NCBI GenBank assembly: GCA_030144725.1
Contig: JASKMD010000003.1
Location: 10,350,855-10,414,854, forward strand
Direction of reading: 5' to 3'
Source: Haematococcus lacustris
Taxonomy: Eukaryota > Chlorophyta > Chlorophyceae > Chlamydomonadales > Haematococcaceae
Length of the DNA: 64,000 nt
The notes under the pieces were generated by a model, which made no database searches, had not been told where the DNA came from, and saw nothing but the letters and a program-made list of their open reading frames with translations. Of this stretch, positions 31,754 to 43,002 are shown piece after piece (the stretch's first letter is position 1; each line of letters starts with the position of its first letter). Both the position numbers and the translations under genes were made by a program.

Positions 31754-33663
31754 ATGCCCCCTCGCTCGAAGCGAAGCCTAGCCGGGTCCGCTATAATGGC
31801 TGAGCTTGTATCTACTGGCCGTGCTCCATGGACCCGTACTGCAGAGTACATCGCCAAAGGGGCCCAGGCAAGGCAGCCCAGCCCAGCCATTGTGCACTTC
31901 CCCATACTGATGTGGTGTTGCATTGTTGTCTCCAGACGCTGATTGATACCAAACAGCGGCTACAAGAGATGCAGGAAGAGCATGCATGGGAGAAGCGAGA
32001 CTGGCAGCAGCGGCAGCAGGACTGGCAGCAGCAGCACCAGGACTGGCAGCAGCGGCAGCAGGACTGGCAGCAGCAACAGCAACTGTTGGAAAAGCAGCTC
32101 TATGACCTTCTGCAGCGGGCTGACCTCCATGCCCACATCATCGCCGTCTCTGCTGCAAATGAGCTAGCACAATTGAAGGTACAGTTAGCCATAATTAGCC
32201 TCGTCCCTGCAATCCAGCCAACCTTCTACCATTTTTCCTTTCACCCCCATTGATTGTGCAGGAACAACTCAATGTAGCCCAAGCTTCTTTGGCTCACCAA
32301 GCCCCTGGTGTTGAGCAGCTGCAGCAGTCAGTGGTGAAGCTCACAACGGCAGTATGCACTGCAGATGCCCGTGCTGTTGCAGCCGAGGCTGCTTCTGTAG
32401 CGGCCGCGGTTGTAGCGGCAGATGCCTCTTCAGCTGCCCATGCATCAGCAGCATTGCTGGAGCAGGAGCAACAGCTGAACGCAGCCTTGCTTGAGGAGAC
32501 AGAGCTGTTGCACCAGCATGTAGCCATTGCTGATGCCGCAACCATGGCAGCCATGGCAGACGCAGAGGACAAGGGCGTCCGGCTGAGGGCTTGCATGGCA
32601 GACTCCAAAGAGTTGCAGAAAGAGTGTAGTAATCTGATGAAGCGTGTGGCAAGGAGAGACCAGGCCTTACAGGAGCTGCGTGCAGCCCAAACAGCCCAAA
32701 CAGCCACTGCGCAGGAGCAAGAGCAGCCCCAAGCTGCCACTAGCAACTGTCAACATGCCAGCAGCCGCCCGCATCAGACCGTACAGCTATGCCACACACA
32801 GGTGGCTGCGCATGCTACAGCAGCTTACAAGACCAGCTATTTGTTGCGAGCATTGCAGCTGCTTGTGGCCTGCCAGCTGTCCTTCAACAAGGTGCAGCAT
32901 GCCATCACCTCGTCCCTTGGCCTACACCTCATGCCGGGTCAGGAGCTGATTGACAGAGTGCCTTCTGGCAAGACCCTCAAGCGAGCCATGGACAAGATCG
33001 TCGAGACAGTGAACAAGCTGCAAGCTAGTGAGTTACAATTAATCCATCAATCATTGAGGACATACATTGAGGACATACATTGCATCTCATGTTGTCAAGC
33101 TGCCGGCTTACCAAACGTATGTTGTGTTTGTTGTAGGTCAATGTGAAGAAGTGGGTGTCGGTGCTATTGCATTCGACAGCAAGGGTGACCACATGGTGGT
33201 GCTTACACAGTTCTCTCGCCTCCAAAGCCTTCCCGCTGCTGCCCTTGCTCCACCGCCATCACCTCCACCCCTACCACCACCTCCAAGCCCAACCCTGAGC
33301 CAGGACTACCCTACCGCTACCTCCACCCCTACCTCATCCCCACCCCTACCCCCAGCACCCAGGTCTCGTGTGGCCAGAGCTGTCAAGCCTCCACTTCGTT
33401 TGTCTGACTATCTCCAGCCAGGCCACCGCTGCCCGCCACCACCACCTCCCAGCAACACTATCCCCTCTGTGGTCTCCACTCCTACAGCCGGTGGCCCGGC
33501 GGCCCGGGCTGCTGGACCCCCCTCCTCCACCTCAAGCCAGGGTGCAACTGCAAGCGTGTACACAGCGATGCATTGTGTGGTGGGCTGCGTGGACCTGCCT
33601 AAGCATGACGCCAAGAGCCAATGCCAAGCCTTGATCACATGCCTCAGCAAATCTGGCTACTGA
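31754..33663 (+). CDS. Coiled-coil protein of unknown function, four exons
   Basis: Proposed exons: 31754 to about 31868 (MPPRSKRSLAGSAIMAEL; donor uncertain, possibly GC-type), 31936-32178, 32262-33027 and 33137-33663. The last two joins are in phase and use GTACAG/TGTGCAG and GTGAGT/TTGTAG sites. Exon 2 is a long coiled coil with tandem (D/Q)WQQRQQ heptad-like repeats. Exon 3 is Ala/Gln-rich helix followed by a compact segment (SYLLRALQLLVACQLSFNKVQ..LKRAMDKIVETVNKLQ). Exon 4 starts EVGVGAIAFDSKGDHMVVLTQFSRLQ, has proline-rich spacers, and ends VGCVDLPKHDAKSQCQALI. The basic SKR start followed by a coiled coil resembles the partial gene at 63781. Transposon-derived origin is possible given the neighbourhood. 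Confidence 0.5.
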
Positions 33664-34269
33664 TCAGCAAAGATCAGGATTCTCTTCGCCGTGTGTGACA
33701 GCGCAAATGCAAATGTGGGAGAGCAAGGTGGAGTGGTGAAGCTCTTGTCAGCGCCGGCCACCAGCAGCACCCTATCTACGTGGTGCACTGCTACGAGCAC
33801 ATCCTGCATATCTGAGGTATAGGGAAAAATATAGGCGTCCTTATTTTCTCATAATGGAAGCATAATAGGGGCATAATAAGGGGTCAACCGCGCCGGTACT
33901 CAGAGCTTACAATCGCACGCTTACAAAAACGTGATGGCCTGATGCTAATGTGACCCTGCAGACGTCGATGGCCTAGCGAGTTGCACGAAATGAATGAAAG
34001 AAATCAATCGCAGCACCATTCCAATGCCAAGCCAAGCATGAAGCCAAGCATGAATGCAACATGCCCTGGTGCTGGCACACACAGCTGCTCATTGGCAGAG
34101 AGGAAGGCCATGGCATCAGGGCAGACTCCCTGGGGAACGTATGGCCATGGGGCGGGGGAAGGGTACAGGGGCCGCATGACTAGGGCCAGGCTGTATTGAA
34201 CATGGCACGTTGAAGCCCCCGATAGGAGCGGAGACTGCCTGCGGGCTGTTGCCATAGAAGGACATAGCA

Positions 34270-34781
34270 TAGAACATAGCAACGGCAGCAGCAGTGGCAG
34301 CAGGGGCAACAACCGGCAGCAGCAGCAGCAGCAGCAGGGGAAGCAGGGGCAACAACGGCAACACTGGCAGCAGCAGAAGCTGCAGCAGCTTCAGCAGCAA
34401 CAACAGCATCAGCAGCAGCGGCAGTGGCTACAGCGGCAACACTGGCAGCAGCGACAACAGCGGCAACACCGGCAGCAGCGGCAACACCGGCAGCAGCAGC
34501 AGCAACAGCAGCGACAGCAGGGGCAACAACGGCAACACTGGCAGCAGCAGAAGCTGCAGCAGCAATAGCAGCATCAGCAGCAGCGGCAGTGGCTACAGCG
34601 GCAACACTGGCAGCAGCGACAGCAGCGGCAACACCGGCAACACTGGCAGCTGCAGCAGCGGTGGCAGCAGCAGCAGCAGCTCACGCGGCAGCAGCAGCAG
34701 CAGCAGCAACAGCAGGGGCAACAACGGCAACACTGGCAGCAGCAGCATCAGCAGCAGCATCAGCAGCAGCAAGCGGCAGTG
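34270..34781. repeat. CAG/CAA-rich low-complexity array with internal duplication
   Basis: About 500 bp of imperfect CAGCAG and GGCAACAC units. A roughly 110-bp piece (34347-34457) is repeated at about 34528-34622. Open frames of Ser/Gly/Asn or Ala/Thr arise from the repeat and are not proposed as genes. Confidence 0.85.
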
Positions 34782-34799
34782 ATGTGGCGTTACACATGA

Positions 34800-35975
34800 G
34801 TGATGTGGCGTTACACTTGCTCTTGGTGTGCATCTGTGCAATAGAGCAACATGTGAGCAAGCATCAGCAAGTGGTGGCAGAGCAGTGCACGGGACACGTG
34901 TGGTGGGCAAGGTGTTGTAATGGTGACAGAGAGCGCAGCACTGACTTGGCACATACATGCACATAGCACCACACAGCAGCTTGGGCCTCCTGTAGTAGGC
35001 GTCATGGAAATGACGAACGCGCGCAAAAGGGTCTGATGGTAGAGTTGGGATGAACCACCAACTGCACGGGTACAGATTACAGCACGTGAGCACATGTTGC
35101 AACATGTATTGCAACAGATATAGGCATTTCCCGCTACTGCACATGCTACCACGGTGTTGCTGCAACACCACTTGCAATTCTCACCTGCTCGGGTGTTGCG
35201 TTTGTCCCTGTAATGGGGAACTTCTTGTCGTTGAGCATCGGAACTGCAAAGATAGTAGCGTCTTGAGTCGCAAGACCCTCGCGCTGCTGAAGAGCTGTGA
35301 TTAAGGGCTGTGATTAAGCAAGCCGGCCGCCACCACCTTGACCATTGACAACGACCACCTCCTGCGCGTGTGCCGCTGGCATACTTGCATCTGTCGCTAC
35401 GTTGACATTGGCAATGGGTTGGCCATGTGGTAGATGCGGGCACTGGAGCGAACCGTTTGGGCTGCCAATAGCCAGGGTGGACGCCACGGCTTGCCACAGA
35501 GACACGACCAGAACAGGGAGGTGGCATTGGTAACGAGATGGCTGAGGCTCGAAGTACGGTGCAGCTTTGGTCAATTAGCTCCCAGGTGCCTAACTGTGCT
35601 ATCTCGCTAGATGTTGCAGGGGCGCCACTGCTCGCTGCTGCGTCGCTGCCGCATGTGATAGCTTAAGCTGACTTGCGGCCTCCTGACAATTGAGTAGCAT
35701 TTTCCAACGTGGCTGCCTGGCTGTGCGGCTGTCGGGCTGTGCGGTTGTCTGGCTGTGCGGCGGTCTCTGTCGACTTGACTATGGTTGACCTCATCTTGAC
35801 CTCCTTTTGAATCGGTCACACGTCGGTGGCCGCGCAAGTCGTGCAAGCCGCACAGCTGTGCAAGCCGCGATGGCGTGCAAAGCAGTCGGGTAGAATAAAG
35901 CCCTCAATGGGGTAAGGAATGGCTAGATGAGGCTGTCGGCAAGTCGTGCAAGCCGCTTAAGCCGAGCTACTAATA
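34800..35975. other. No supported gene
   Basis: Short frames only. GTGATGTGGCGTTACAC is duplicated in tandem near 34780-34816. GGCTGTGCGGCTGTCGGGCTGTGCGG-type repeats occur near 35715-35765. Confidence 0.35.
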
Positions 35976-36300
35976 ACTGCCAGGCTGGCGACCGGCAAAA
36001 CATAATGGTCGAGCGGCAAAGCATAATGGTCGAGCGGCAAACGAGAGCGTTGGTCCAGCAACTGCGTTGCGAATGCGTTGTTCGTAGTGCTGGTCAACGT
36101 GGGATAGGGGCGGTCAACGTGGGACGGGCTATTGCTACCTCTACGTTGCTCAAGCGACTCTACGCGATAGCTTAGCGGACGTGCTACCTGGCTGGCATGT
36201 ATACTTATAACTGCCAGGCTGGCGACCGGCAAAACATAATGGTCGAGCGGCAAAGCATAATGGTCGAGCGGCAAAACATAATGGTCGAGCGGCAAGTGCA
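35976..36300. repeat. Short tandem repeat ATAATGGTCGAGCGGCAAA, two clusters
   Basis: Clusters at 35976-36045 and 36208-36300 share TAACTGCCAGGCTGGCGACCGG followed by two or three 19-21-bp units. The second cluster appears to be a duplicate of the first. Confidence 0.85.
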
Positions 36301-36455
36301 CTTTTTGATATTGGTCGAGCGGCAAGCACGCTTCTCGCAATACGTTTCGGGGGAGCCTTTGCCTGGCTGTGTCTAGCGGCTGTGTCTAGCGGTTGCATAC
36401 AGTGTTGGTCAACGGTGGCGGTTACGGGAATGCGAAACCTCAGATATACCAGATA

Positions 36456-36612
36456 ATCGCCGTTACCTCTCGCATTATGCGAACTAATGGTCTCGTCCTC
36501 GGCTCTGCTACCATACATCCCTCGGCTGCGCCTCGGGATGTATGTCCGCGCCACCTCGGCCTCGTCCATTATTTTCGCATAATGCTCTCGGACCGCCAGT
36601 TATCTACTACAT
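36456..36612. repeat. Imperfect foldback (inverted repeat) element
   Basis: Two arms of about 70 bp pair across a short centre. The inner stem is CATACATCCC/GGGATGTATG; further out CATTATGCGAA pairs with TTCGCATAATG and AGATAA with TTATCT. It sits directly 5' of the hAT-like gene and could be a foldback MITE or a transposon end. Confidence 0.7.
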
Positions 36613-36618
36613 AATGCG

Positions 36619-38344
36619 GTGCGCCACCTGTGCGTGCACTTTGGCAAATCTGCACACATGCAGCGCCAGGGTCACAACAGCGCCCTATGCTGGCTGCTAG
36701 ACCATGTCAGCATGGTCTTCCGCAAGCACCCCCCACCAGGCTCACGGAAGGTAGAGGAGGCCTGCGTCACCCGCTGGGGCACCTACTGCCGCATTGCTGT
36801 GTGGGTCCTAGAGCACTACCAGCCAATGTTGGAGGTGTTGCAGCCACTCTGCCTAGCTGACAGCATAGCAGGGCAGCAGAAGGTCTACCAGTGCCTATTT
36901 GCTGAGCTGCTGAAGCCGGTGCATATGGTGCAATGCGCCGTGCTGGCAGCTCTTAACCGTGCGGTGCTTGAGGAGCAACAGCCGTGGGCGCAATCAAACA
37001 GCAGCAGGTGGATGTGCCACTGGCACACCCACCATGAGCACATCATGTGTGTGCTGCTGGCAGCCACAGTTGAGCCCCGCATGGTGTTGAGGGAGGCATA
37101 CTCCATGGGCTGCAGCATGGTATGGGGACCAGGTGACAGCCGGGGTGCAGTGGGGGAGCCAGTGACAGCAGAGCAGGTAGACGAGCTGGTCTTGGAGTTA
37201 GTGGGCGTGTTGGGAGAGTACTACACAAAGCGCATGCACTTCTTGGGGGACTTTCCCTACCTGGCCGCCGCCCTTGGCGACCCTTCTCCAGCAGCCAGGC
37301 AGCGAGGAGCTAGCCGAGTGTTGCAGTATCTCTCAGCCACTGGACCTGCCCTTGCCATGGAGGACGACCCTCTGCAGCTCTTCAAGCTCCAAGCTGATCT
37401 GCAGGTGTGTAACATGCACCATTGTATGAGGCATTGAGGGCACTACACTGTGTATGGTGCCAACACCATGGTGTTCATGCACTGCATGCTTTTGCAACGC
37501 CACAGTCCACATGGCCCTGACCTTTTGATTGTGTTGCTCAGGAGCTGGAGGCAACAGGCATAATCACAACACCATTGGAACAGCTACTCAGCCGCTACTT
37601 CAGGCCAGTCCACATCACCAATGCAGCAAGCGAGACAGCATTGAAACCCCTCAATAACGACATGGACGCATGAAAGAGGAGGGTGTGTCAGGACGCATCA
37701 AGATGACAGTGGAGGACACCAACAGCGGGTTGAGTGACTATTTGTCAGATGGTGCCCTGGGAGCTGCAGCCAGCCCTGCAGGTGCCCTGGGAGCTGCAGC
37801 CAGCCCGGCAGGTGCTCAGGGTGGTGCAGCCAGCCCTGCTGGTGCTCAGGGTGGTGCAGTGTCTAAGCCTTTGCACACAGCCAAGCAGGCATCACAGGCA
37901 CGCAAGGTGTTGCGGGCTATGCAACGCATCACCCTCCCGGTTAAGTTGCCCACAAGGGAGGAGTACAGCTCAGCAGCAAGCGCAAGGGATCAAAACACAG
38001 CACGACATCAACGGCTGGCGGACATCACCAACAAAGTGCAGCAGCTTGAAGGCACAGCTAGGCAGGTGTACAATCGTCAGCAGCCACACCTACCAGCCTT
38101 GCCACAGAAGGGCATCACGCTGAGTCACCTCAAGCAGCTTTGTGTCCGACTGAACCTAGCCACCAAGGGTACAAAGAGTAGGATCCAGTGCTTGGAAGCA
38201 ATCTCACAGCATCAGCAACAGCAGCATCAGCAAGCACCAGCAGTGGCAGCACTCACCCCTTCGAAGCGCCATGCTCCCGACAGCGAATGCGCTGACAACA
38301 AAGCTTGCCTTTGTTGCCGAGCCCAGCCTTGCCCTGCCCAGCAT
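36619..38344 (+). CDS. hAT-like transposase C-terminal part with SAP-like motif, probably frameshifted
   Basis: Exon 36619-37404 (start unclear) reads NSALCWLLDHV, then EEACVTRWGTYCRIAVWVLE, a motif typical of hAT transposases, then a helical region with CHWHTHHEHI. A GTGTGT donor and a TTGCTCAG acceptor join it to 37542-37673 (ELEATGII..LLSRYFRPVHITNAASE..), which ends in TGA. The coding pattern continues in another frame from 37670: SGRIKMTVEDTNSGLSDYL, four AAASPAGA(L/Q)G repeats, and a SAP-like helix pair (ITLSHLKQLCVRLNLATKG) before the stop at 38344. The frame change is a frameshift or an unrecognised intron. No terminal inverted repeats were identified. The DDE catalytic residues would be upstream and are not seen. 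Confidence 0.5.
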
Positions 38345-38857
38345 TAAGCAGCCCCTTGGATACGGTGTTGACCCTGAGCCTAGCCCATATCATGCATGCA
38401 GTGAATGCCACACAACACAAGTGCCAGTTTGTAATGATGTAGGTTGGATGTTATCATGTGATGTTGGATGTAATGATGTATGGTTGAGGGCCGGACGGGC
38501 CAGCCGGGAGGGTTCGGAGCTGGAGTTTGTGATTGCGGGGCATTACTAACATTCACAGCTTTGCGGGAGCTTTGCGGGAGCTACCCAGTACAACCGACTG
38601 AACGGACCTGGCTAGCGAGAGAGACGGGCCCCGGCCTTAGACTTTATACGTATGTCTGTAGCTACCTACAGCGACCTTGTTGCGTGGACACAACTTTAGG
38701 CCCAAACAACCATGTTCAGCCTGCGGGCCTGCATGCTGAAGCTAGCGGTGCAGCCGCGGTAGCAAATGGTGGTCTGAATGTGGAGAACAACATGGTACCC
38801 AATTTTCCCCTTGCTTGTCTAACCTGACTTTGTGCTTCCAAACCTGTGTCATCACAA

Positions 38858-39874
38858 CGGCTGCCTCACCTGAGAGAGCTGTGTGTGTACAGCAGCGGCG
38901 TACTGGAGGGCCTGGCTGAGCTGCTGCAAGCGCTGCCCCAACTCCACACCCTGCAGCTGCCAGGGGCAACAGTCCAGGCCCAGGACCTGGACACCCTGCT
39001 GGCAGCAACGCAGATCACCAGCGTCCACTTTGGCATAGTGCACGGGTTGGATGCTTCACGTGCAGATGCGCCATGCAGCTGGCAGCAGTTGCAGGTGGTG
39101 CGCAGCATGGACTGCATCTCTGCCGCCTGCTTGCCGCTGCACTCCCTGATCCAGCCCATGAACGTGAAGCGGCTATGCATTGGTGTGGATGACGTCTCTG
39201 GCACCGACATAGCAACTGCAGTCCATAACCTGACACAGGCTTGCCAGGTGCCCGTCACTGTTGGTGTGTTGAGTGTGGATGTAGATGTCAGGTCAGAAGG
39301 GGACAAAGAGACGGGCATCCTCCTTGACAACCCTGTGCTCGTGCAACAGCAGAGGTCTCACCTGTGGCATTGGGTGGCTCAATTGCACGCGCTGCAGCAC
39401 CACGGCAAGGACTCTTTACACCCCTTGACACTCTTTGTCCCTGCAGCTGCAGCAGCTGGAACTCAGCAGCACTATCATCCAAGAGCTGCAGCAGCCTGGG
39501 CCTGGGACATGGTTGAAGTCAGCTACTTGTTTGCTGCCAGCGCAGCTGACATCACGGCACTGGCTCCACTGTGCCAGGCCTGCACCCGCCTCGAATTCCG
39601 AGGTGGCAGTATCCAAGCCACGCTAGAGTTCTGGCAGCAGCTGGTGCAGCTCATGCCTGCAGTGCAGCAGGTCACTTTCTCGTCTGTGGCAGGTGCTGCC
39701 ACCGAGGCCATGTGCGAGTCACTGCAGTTAATGGCTGGGCAGCCCTGGGCCAGGTGGCTAGACATCAAGGTCAGTGCTACCGTGCCGCCGTTGCCTGCAT
39801 GCTGCCTGGACATGATTAAGGTGTTCAACAACCCTTCTCAGCCGGCCCGCATCAAGGTAGTGTTTGGTGCTTAG
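38858..39874 (+). pseudogene. F-box/LRR family 3' fragment with internal rearrangement (LRR-3)
   Basis: Family motifs start at LEGLAELLQALPQLHTLQLPG and run through LPLHSLIQP and TLEFWQQLVQLMP to the usual C-terminus (SLQLMAGQPWARWLDI). The F-box and first half are missing. At about 39440-39508 the DNA matches the N-terminal family segment SLQLQQLDLSST..PGPG, but in another frame. A piece of the front half has therefore been inserted into the back half. Confidence 0.72.
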
Positions 39875-40323
39875 TGTCAGTGGCTAGCTCATTGCACTGG
39901 TGCTGGGTATGTTGGTGGTGCTGAAGCATGGAAGGCTCACCAAAGGCACTGGCACCCAGGTGGCGTGTGGGACGGCCATACGTGCCCTGCCCGCCGTGCA
40001 TGTGCCACAGCCATGTATGAGTCACTGCGGCTTGCATGCCGCATCATCTTCAACCTGGCCTTCAACTGGCCTGCTGCTGGCAGACTGATGACCAGTGTGT
40101 GTCAGGCTGGCAGCGTTAGGAAGGCGGTGGGGTCGTGGGCATATGTTGCAAGCGTTGGCAGTGGCTGGGTTGCATTGCTGGAGCAAGCTGTCATGGCCGG
40201 TGTTCCATGGGTGTAATAGTGTACATCAGTGAGCGTGGAGGGAGCAAGCTATCAGGGATGACTCGCTTTCACTTTCACGTGATACCAGCTTTTATTCATT
40301 TCTATTACCAGCTGTTACATGCA

Positions 40324-40473
40324 ACCGTGCTTCAGCGGTTCTGCGGTAAGGGCCGACACAAGGCGGCGCAGTGAGCCCGTGGCAGCAGCAGGGTGTAAAA
40401 GCGGCATCGTGGTTTCGACTTGGTGCAGGTTACGTCACGCAGTTGCGATTGCCTGCCTCTGCCCTGTCCCAAG
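40324..40473 (+). repeat. SINE-like repeat, copy 2
   Basis: Nearly identical to 27519-27668 from TTCAGCGGTTCTGCGG through CTGTCCCAAGCTG; flanks are unrelated. Confidence 0.6.
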
Positions 40474-40954
40474 CTGCTGGCAGTTGCTGTAGTTGTGAGC
40501 TCCAGGTAGGGTAGTCAGGCTGATGCAGCAATTTTGCACATCGCGCGGCAGTGGATGCCTGTACAGAGTGCAGGTGGCAGTGAGGGAGAGCTGGGCCTCA
40601 AAGAGAGTGGCAAAAGCAGCTAGGTAGAAGCAGCCTTGGTCACGGACAATGGAAGTCTGCAACAAGCAGCCATCAGGCCCACCCAAGCTGCCTGCATGCT
40701 GGAGTTTGAACAACCCTTCACAGCCTGGCAAGCTTATTGCTATGTTCATCACGCTGTTCAAGTGAGACTGGACTCCACACCGCCACTCGTGCAAATTAAG
40801 GCCTGGCTGGCTTGTAAAACTTGAGAGTTGAGGTCTGAGACTTGGTATGTGGGTTGCTGTGACCTAGAGGATGACAAGACTCTCTTGGGCCAAAGTGTAA
40901 TTCTCACTCGGTGTCGAGTTGCTGGGCCAGGTGTGGGGCTGAGACCCTGATTTT

Positions 40955-41100
40955 TGCTAAGGGAGTTGGCACCGTGTGACCAAAGTGACTTTTCATGAAA
41001 TGTGAGTATGAGAGGTTGTAAAGGGTGGTTACAGCTGCCCAACCTAGTAGGTGGCATGCAAAAAGTCCAAGCCAGTGATGAGCTATGGCCCGTGTCATAG
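40955..41100 (-). repeat. Dispersed repeat, copy 2 (first copy 19600-19765)
   Basis: Same order of blocks as the first copy. It abuts the palindrome cluster that starts at 41099. Confidence 0.55.
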
Positions 41101-41135
41101 GACCCTGCACCGGGTCCTAGCGTCACCATGGTCGT

Positions 41136-41155
41136 AGGACCCTGTACAGGGTCCT
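41136..41155. repeat. 20-bp perfect palindrome AGGACCCTGTACAGGGTCCT
   Basis: Self-complementary over all 20 bases. The identical word recurs at 41285-41304 and a variant with a changed centre is at 41099-41118. Each half is the core of the minisatellite that follows. Confidence 0.95.
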
Positions 41156-41284
41156 GTGTACCCTATGAGTGTAGATATTATAATCATTCTTTGCATCCCT
41201 ATGTGATAGAACCCTGTTAGGATTCCTACATACCCGGTTGTTGGTCCTGTTGACCCCGTTAGGATGCTTTTGACCAAGTGTGCC

Positions 41285-41304
41285 AGGACCCTGTACAGGG
41301 TCCT
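41285..41304. repeat. 20-bp perfect palindrome, second copy
   Basis: Identical to 41136-41155; immediately precedes the minisatellite. Confidence 0.95.
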
Positions 41305-41319
41305 ACGATGAGTGCCTTT

Positions 41320-42950
41320 CCTCACAGGGTCCTGGCACCTCACCACAGGGTTCTGGCTCACAGGGTCCTGACACCACACCACAGGGTTCTGGCACCACAG
41401 GGTCCTGTTACCTCACCACAGGGTCCTGTTGCACACCTACAGGGTCCTGGCACCTGACCACAAGGTTCTGGCCCACAGGGTCCTGACACATCACCACAGG
41501 GTTCTGGCACCACAGGGTCCTGGCACCACACCACAGGGTCCTGCTGCACACCTACAGGGTACTGGCCCACAGGGTCCTGGCACCTCACCACAGGGTCCTG
41601 GCACCACCGGGTTCTGGCACCTCACCACAGGGTCCTGGCACCTCACTACGGATCCTGGCCCACAGGGTCCTGGTACCACACAACAGGGTCCTGGCACCCA
41701 CCACAGGGTTCTGGCACCACACCACTAAGTCATAGTTCACAGGGTTCTGTTGCACGGCTACACGGATCTATGACAGATGTCTACAGGGTCCTGCCGCACG
41801 CCTACAGGGTCCTACGCACACGTCTACAGGGTTCTGCCGCACGCCTACAGGGTCCTGCGACGTTTGGCTACAGGGTTCTGCCGCACGCCTACAGGGTCCT
41901 TCGACGTTGGGCTACAGGGTTCTGCCGCACGCCTACAGGGTCCTGCGACGTTTGGCTACAGGGTTCTGCCGCACGCCTACAGGGTCCTGCTACCCACGTC
42001 TACAGGGTTCTGCCGCACGCCTACAGGGTCCTGCGACACTCGTCTACAGGGTTCTGCCGCACGGCTACAGGGTCCTGCGACCCTCTTCTACAGGGTTCTG
42101 CCGCACGCCTACAGGGTCCTGCGACCCACGTCTACAGGGTTCTGCCGCACGGCTACAGGGTCCTGTTACCCACGTCTTCAGGGTTCTGCCGCACGCCTAC
42201 AGGGTCCTGCTGCATTAGTCTACAGGGTTCTGCCGCACGCCTACAGGGTCCTGCTTCCCAAGTCTACAGGGTTCTGCCGCACGCCTACAGGGTCCTGTTA
42301 CCCACGTCTACAGGGTTCTGCCGCACGCCTACAGGGTCCTGCTTCCAAGTTTACAGGGTTCTGCCGCACGCCTACAGGGTCCTGCTTCCCAAGTCTACAG
42401 GGTTCTGCCGCACGCCTACAGGGTCCTGCTTCCCAAGTCTACAGGGTTCTGCCGCACGCCTACAGGGTCCTGCTTCCCACGTTTACAGGGTTCTGCCGCA
42501 CGCCTACAGGGTACTGCGACATTTGCTTACAGGGTCTTGCCGCACGGCTACAGGGTCCTGCGACCCAAGTCTACAGGGTTCTGCCGCACGCCAACAGGGT
42601 CCTGCGACATTTGCTTACAGGGTCTTGCCGCACGGCTACAGGGTCCTGGCACCACATGGTCCTGGCTCCTCACCACAGGGTCCTGCTGCGCACCTACAGG
42701 GTCCTGGCCTCTCACCACAGTGTCCTGGCACCACAGGGTCCTGGTCCCTCACCACAGGGTCCTGGCACCACAGGGTCCTGGTCCCTCACCACAGGGTCCC
42801 GGCACCACAGGGTCCTGGCATCACACCACAGGGTCTTGCTGCACACGTACAGGGTTCTGGCTCCACACCACAGGGTCTTGCTGCTCACCTACAGGGTCCT
42901 GGCACCTCACCACAGGGTCCTGGCCCACTGGGTCCTGGCACCACACCTGA
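41320..42950. repeat. Minisatellite with ACAGGGTYCTG core, 44-bp unit in the middle
   Basis: From 41320 to 41765 and 42650 to 42950 the spacers are of the CACCTCACC or CACC type. From about 41785 to 42650 a regular 43-45-bp unit alternates TACAGGGTTCTGCCGCACG and CCTACAGGGTCCTG with a variable 8-10-bp tail. Because 44 is not a multiple of three, all plus-strand frames give related peptides (YRVLPHA, TGFCRTP, LQGSAAR), with frames of 397 and 412 codons; I do not regard them as genes. Confidence 0.92.
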
Positions 42951-43002
42951 CCCTCTGCTGTAGCTCAACACCAGCCCATGCTGTCCATGCAATGTCAATC
43001 GT

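Noticed and set aside
34294..34966. Ser/Gly/Asn- and Ala/Thr-rich proteins
   Set aside because: Translations of a CAG/CAA low-complexity array; no splice sites or unique domains support them.
41136..42950. CRISPR-like array
   Set aside because: Regular 44-bp spacing with short variable tails superficially resembles repeats and spacers, but the tails are 8-10 bp, there are no cas genes, and the context is eukaryotic.
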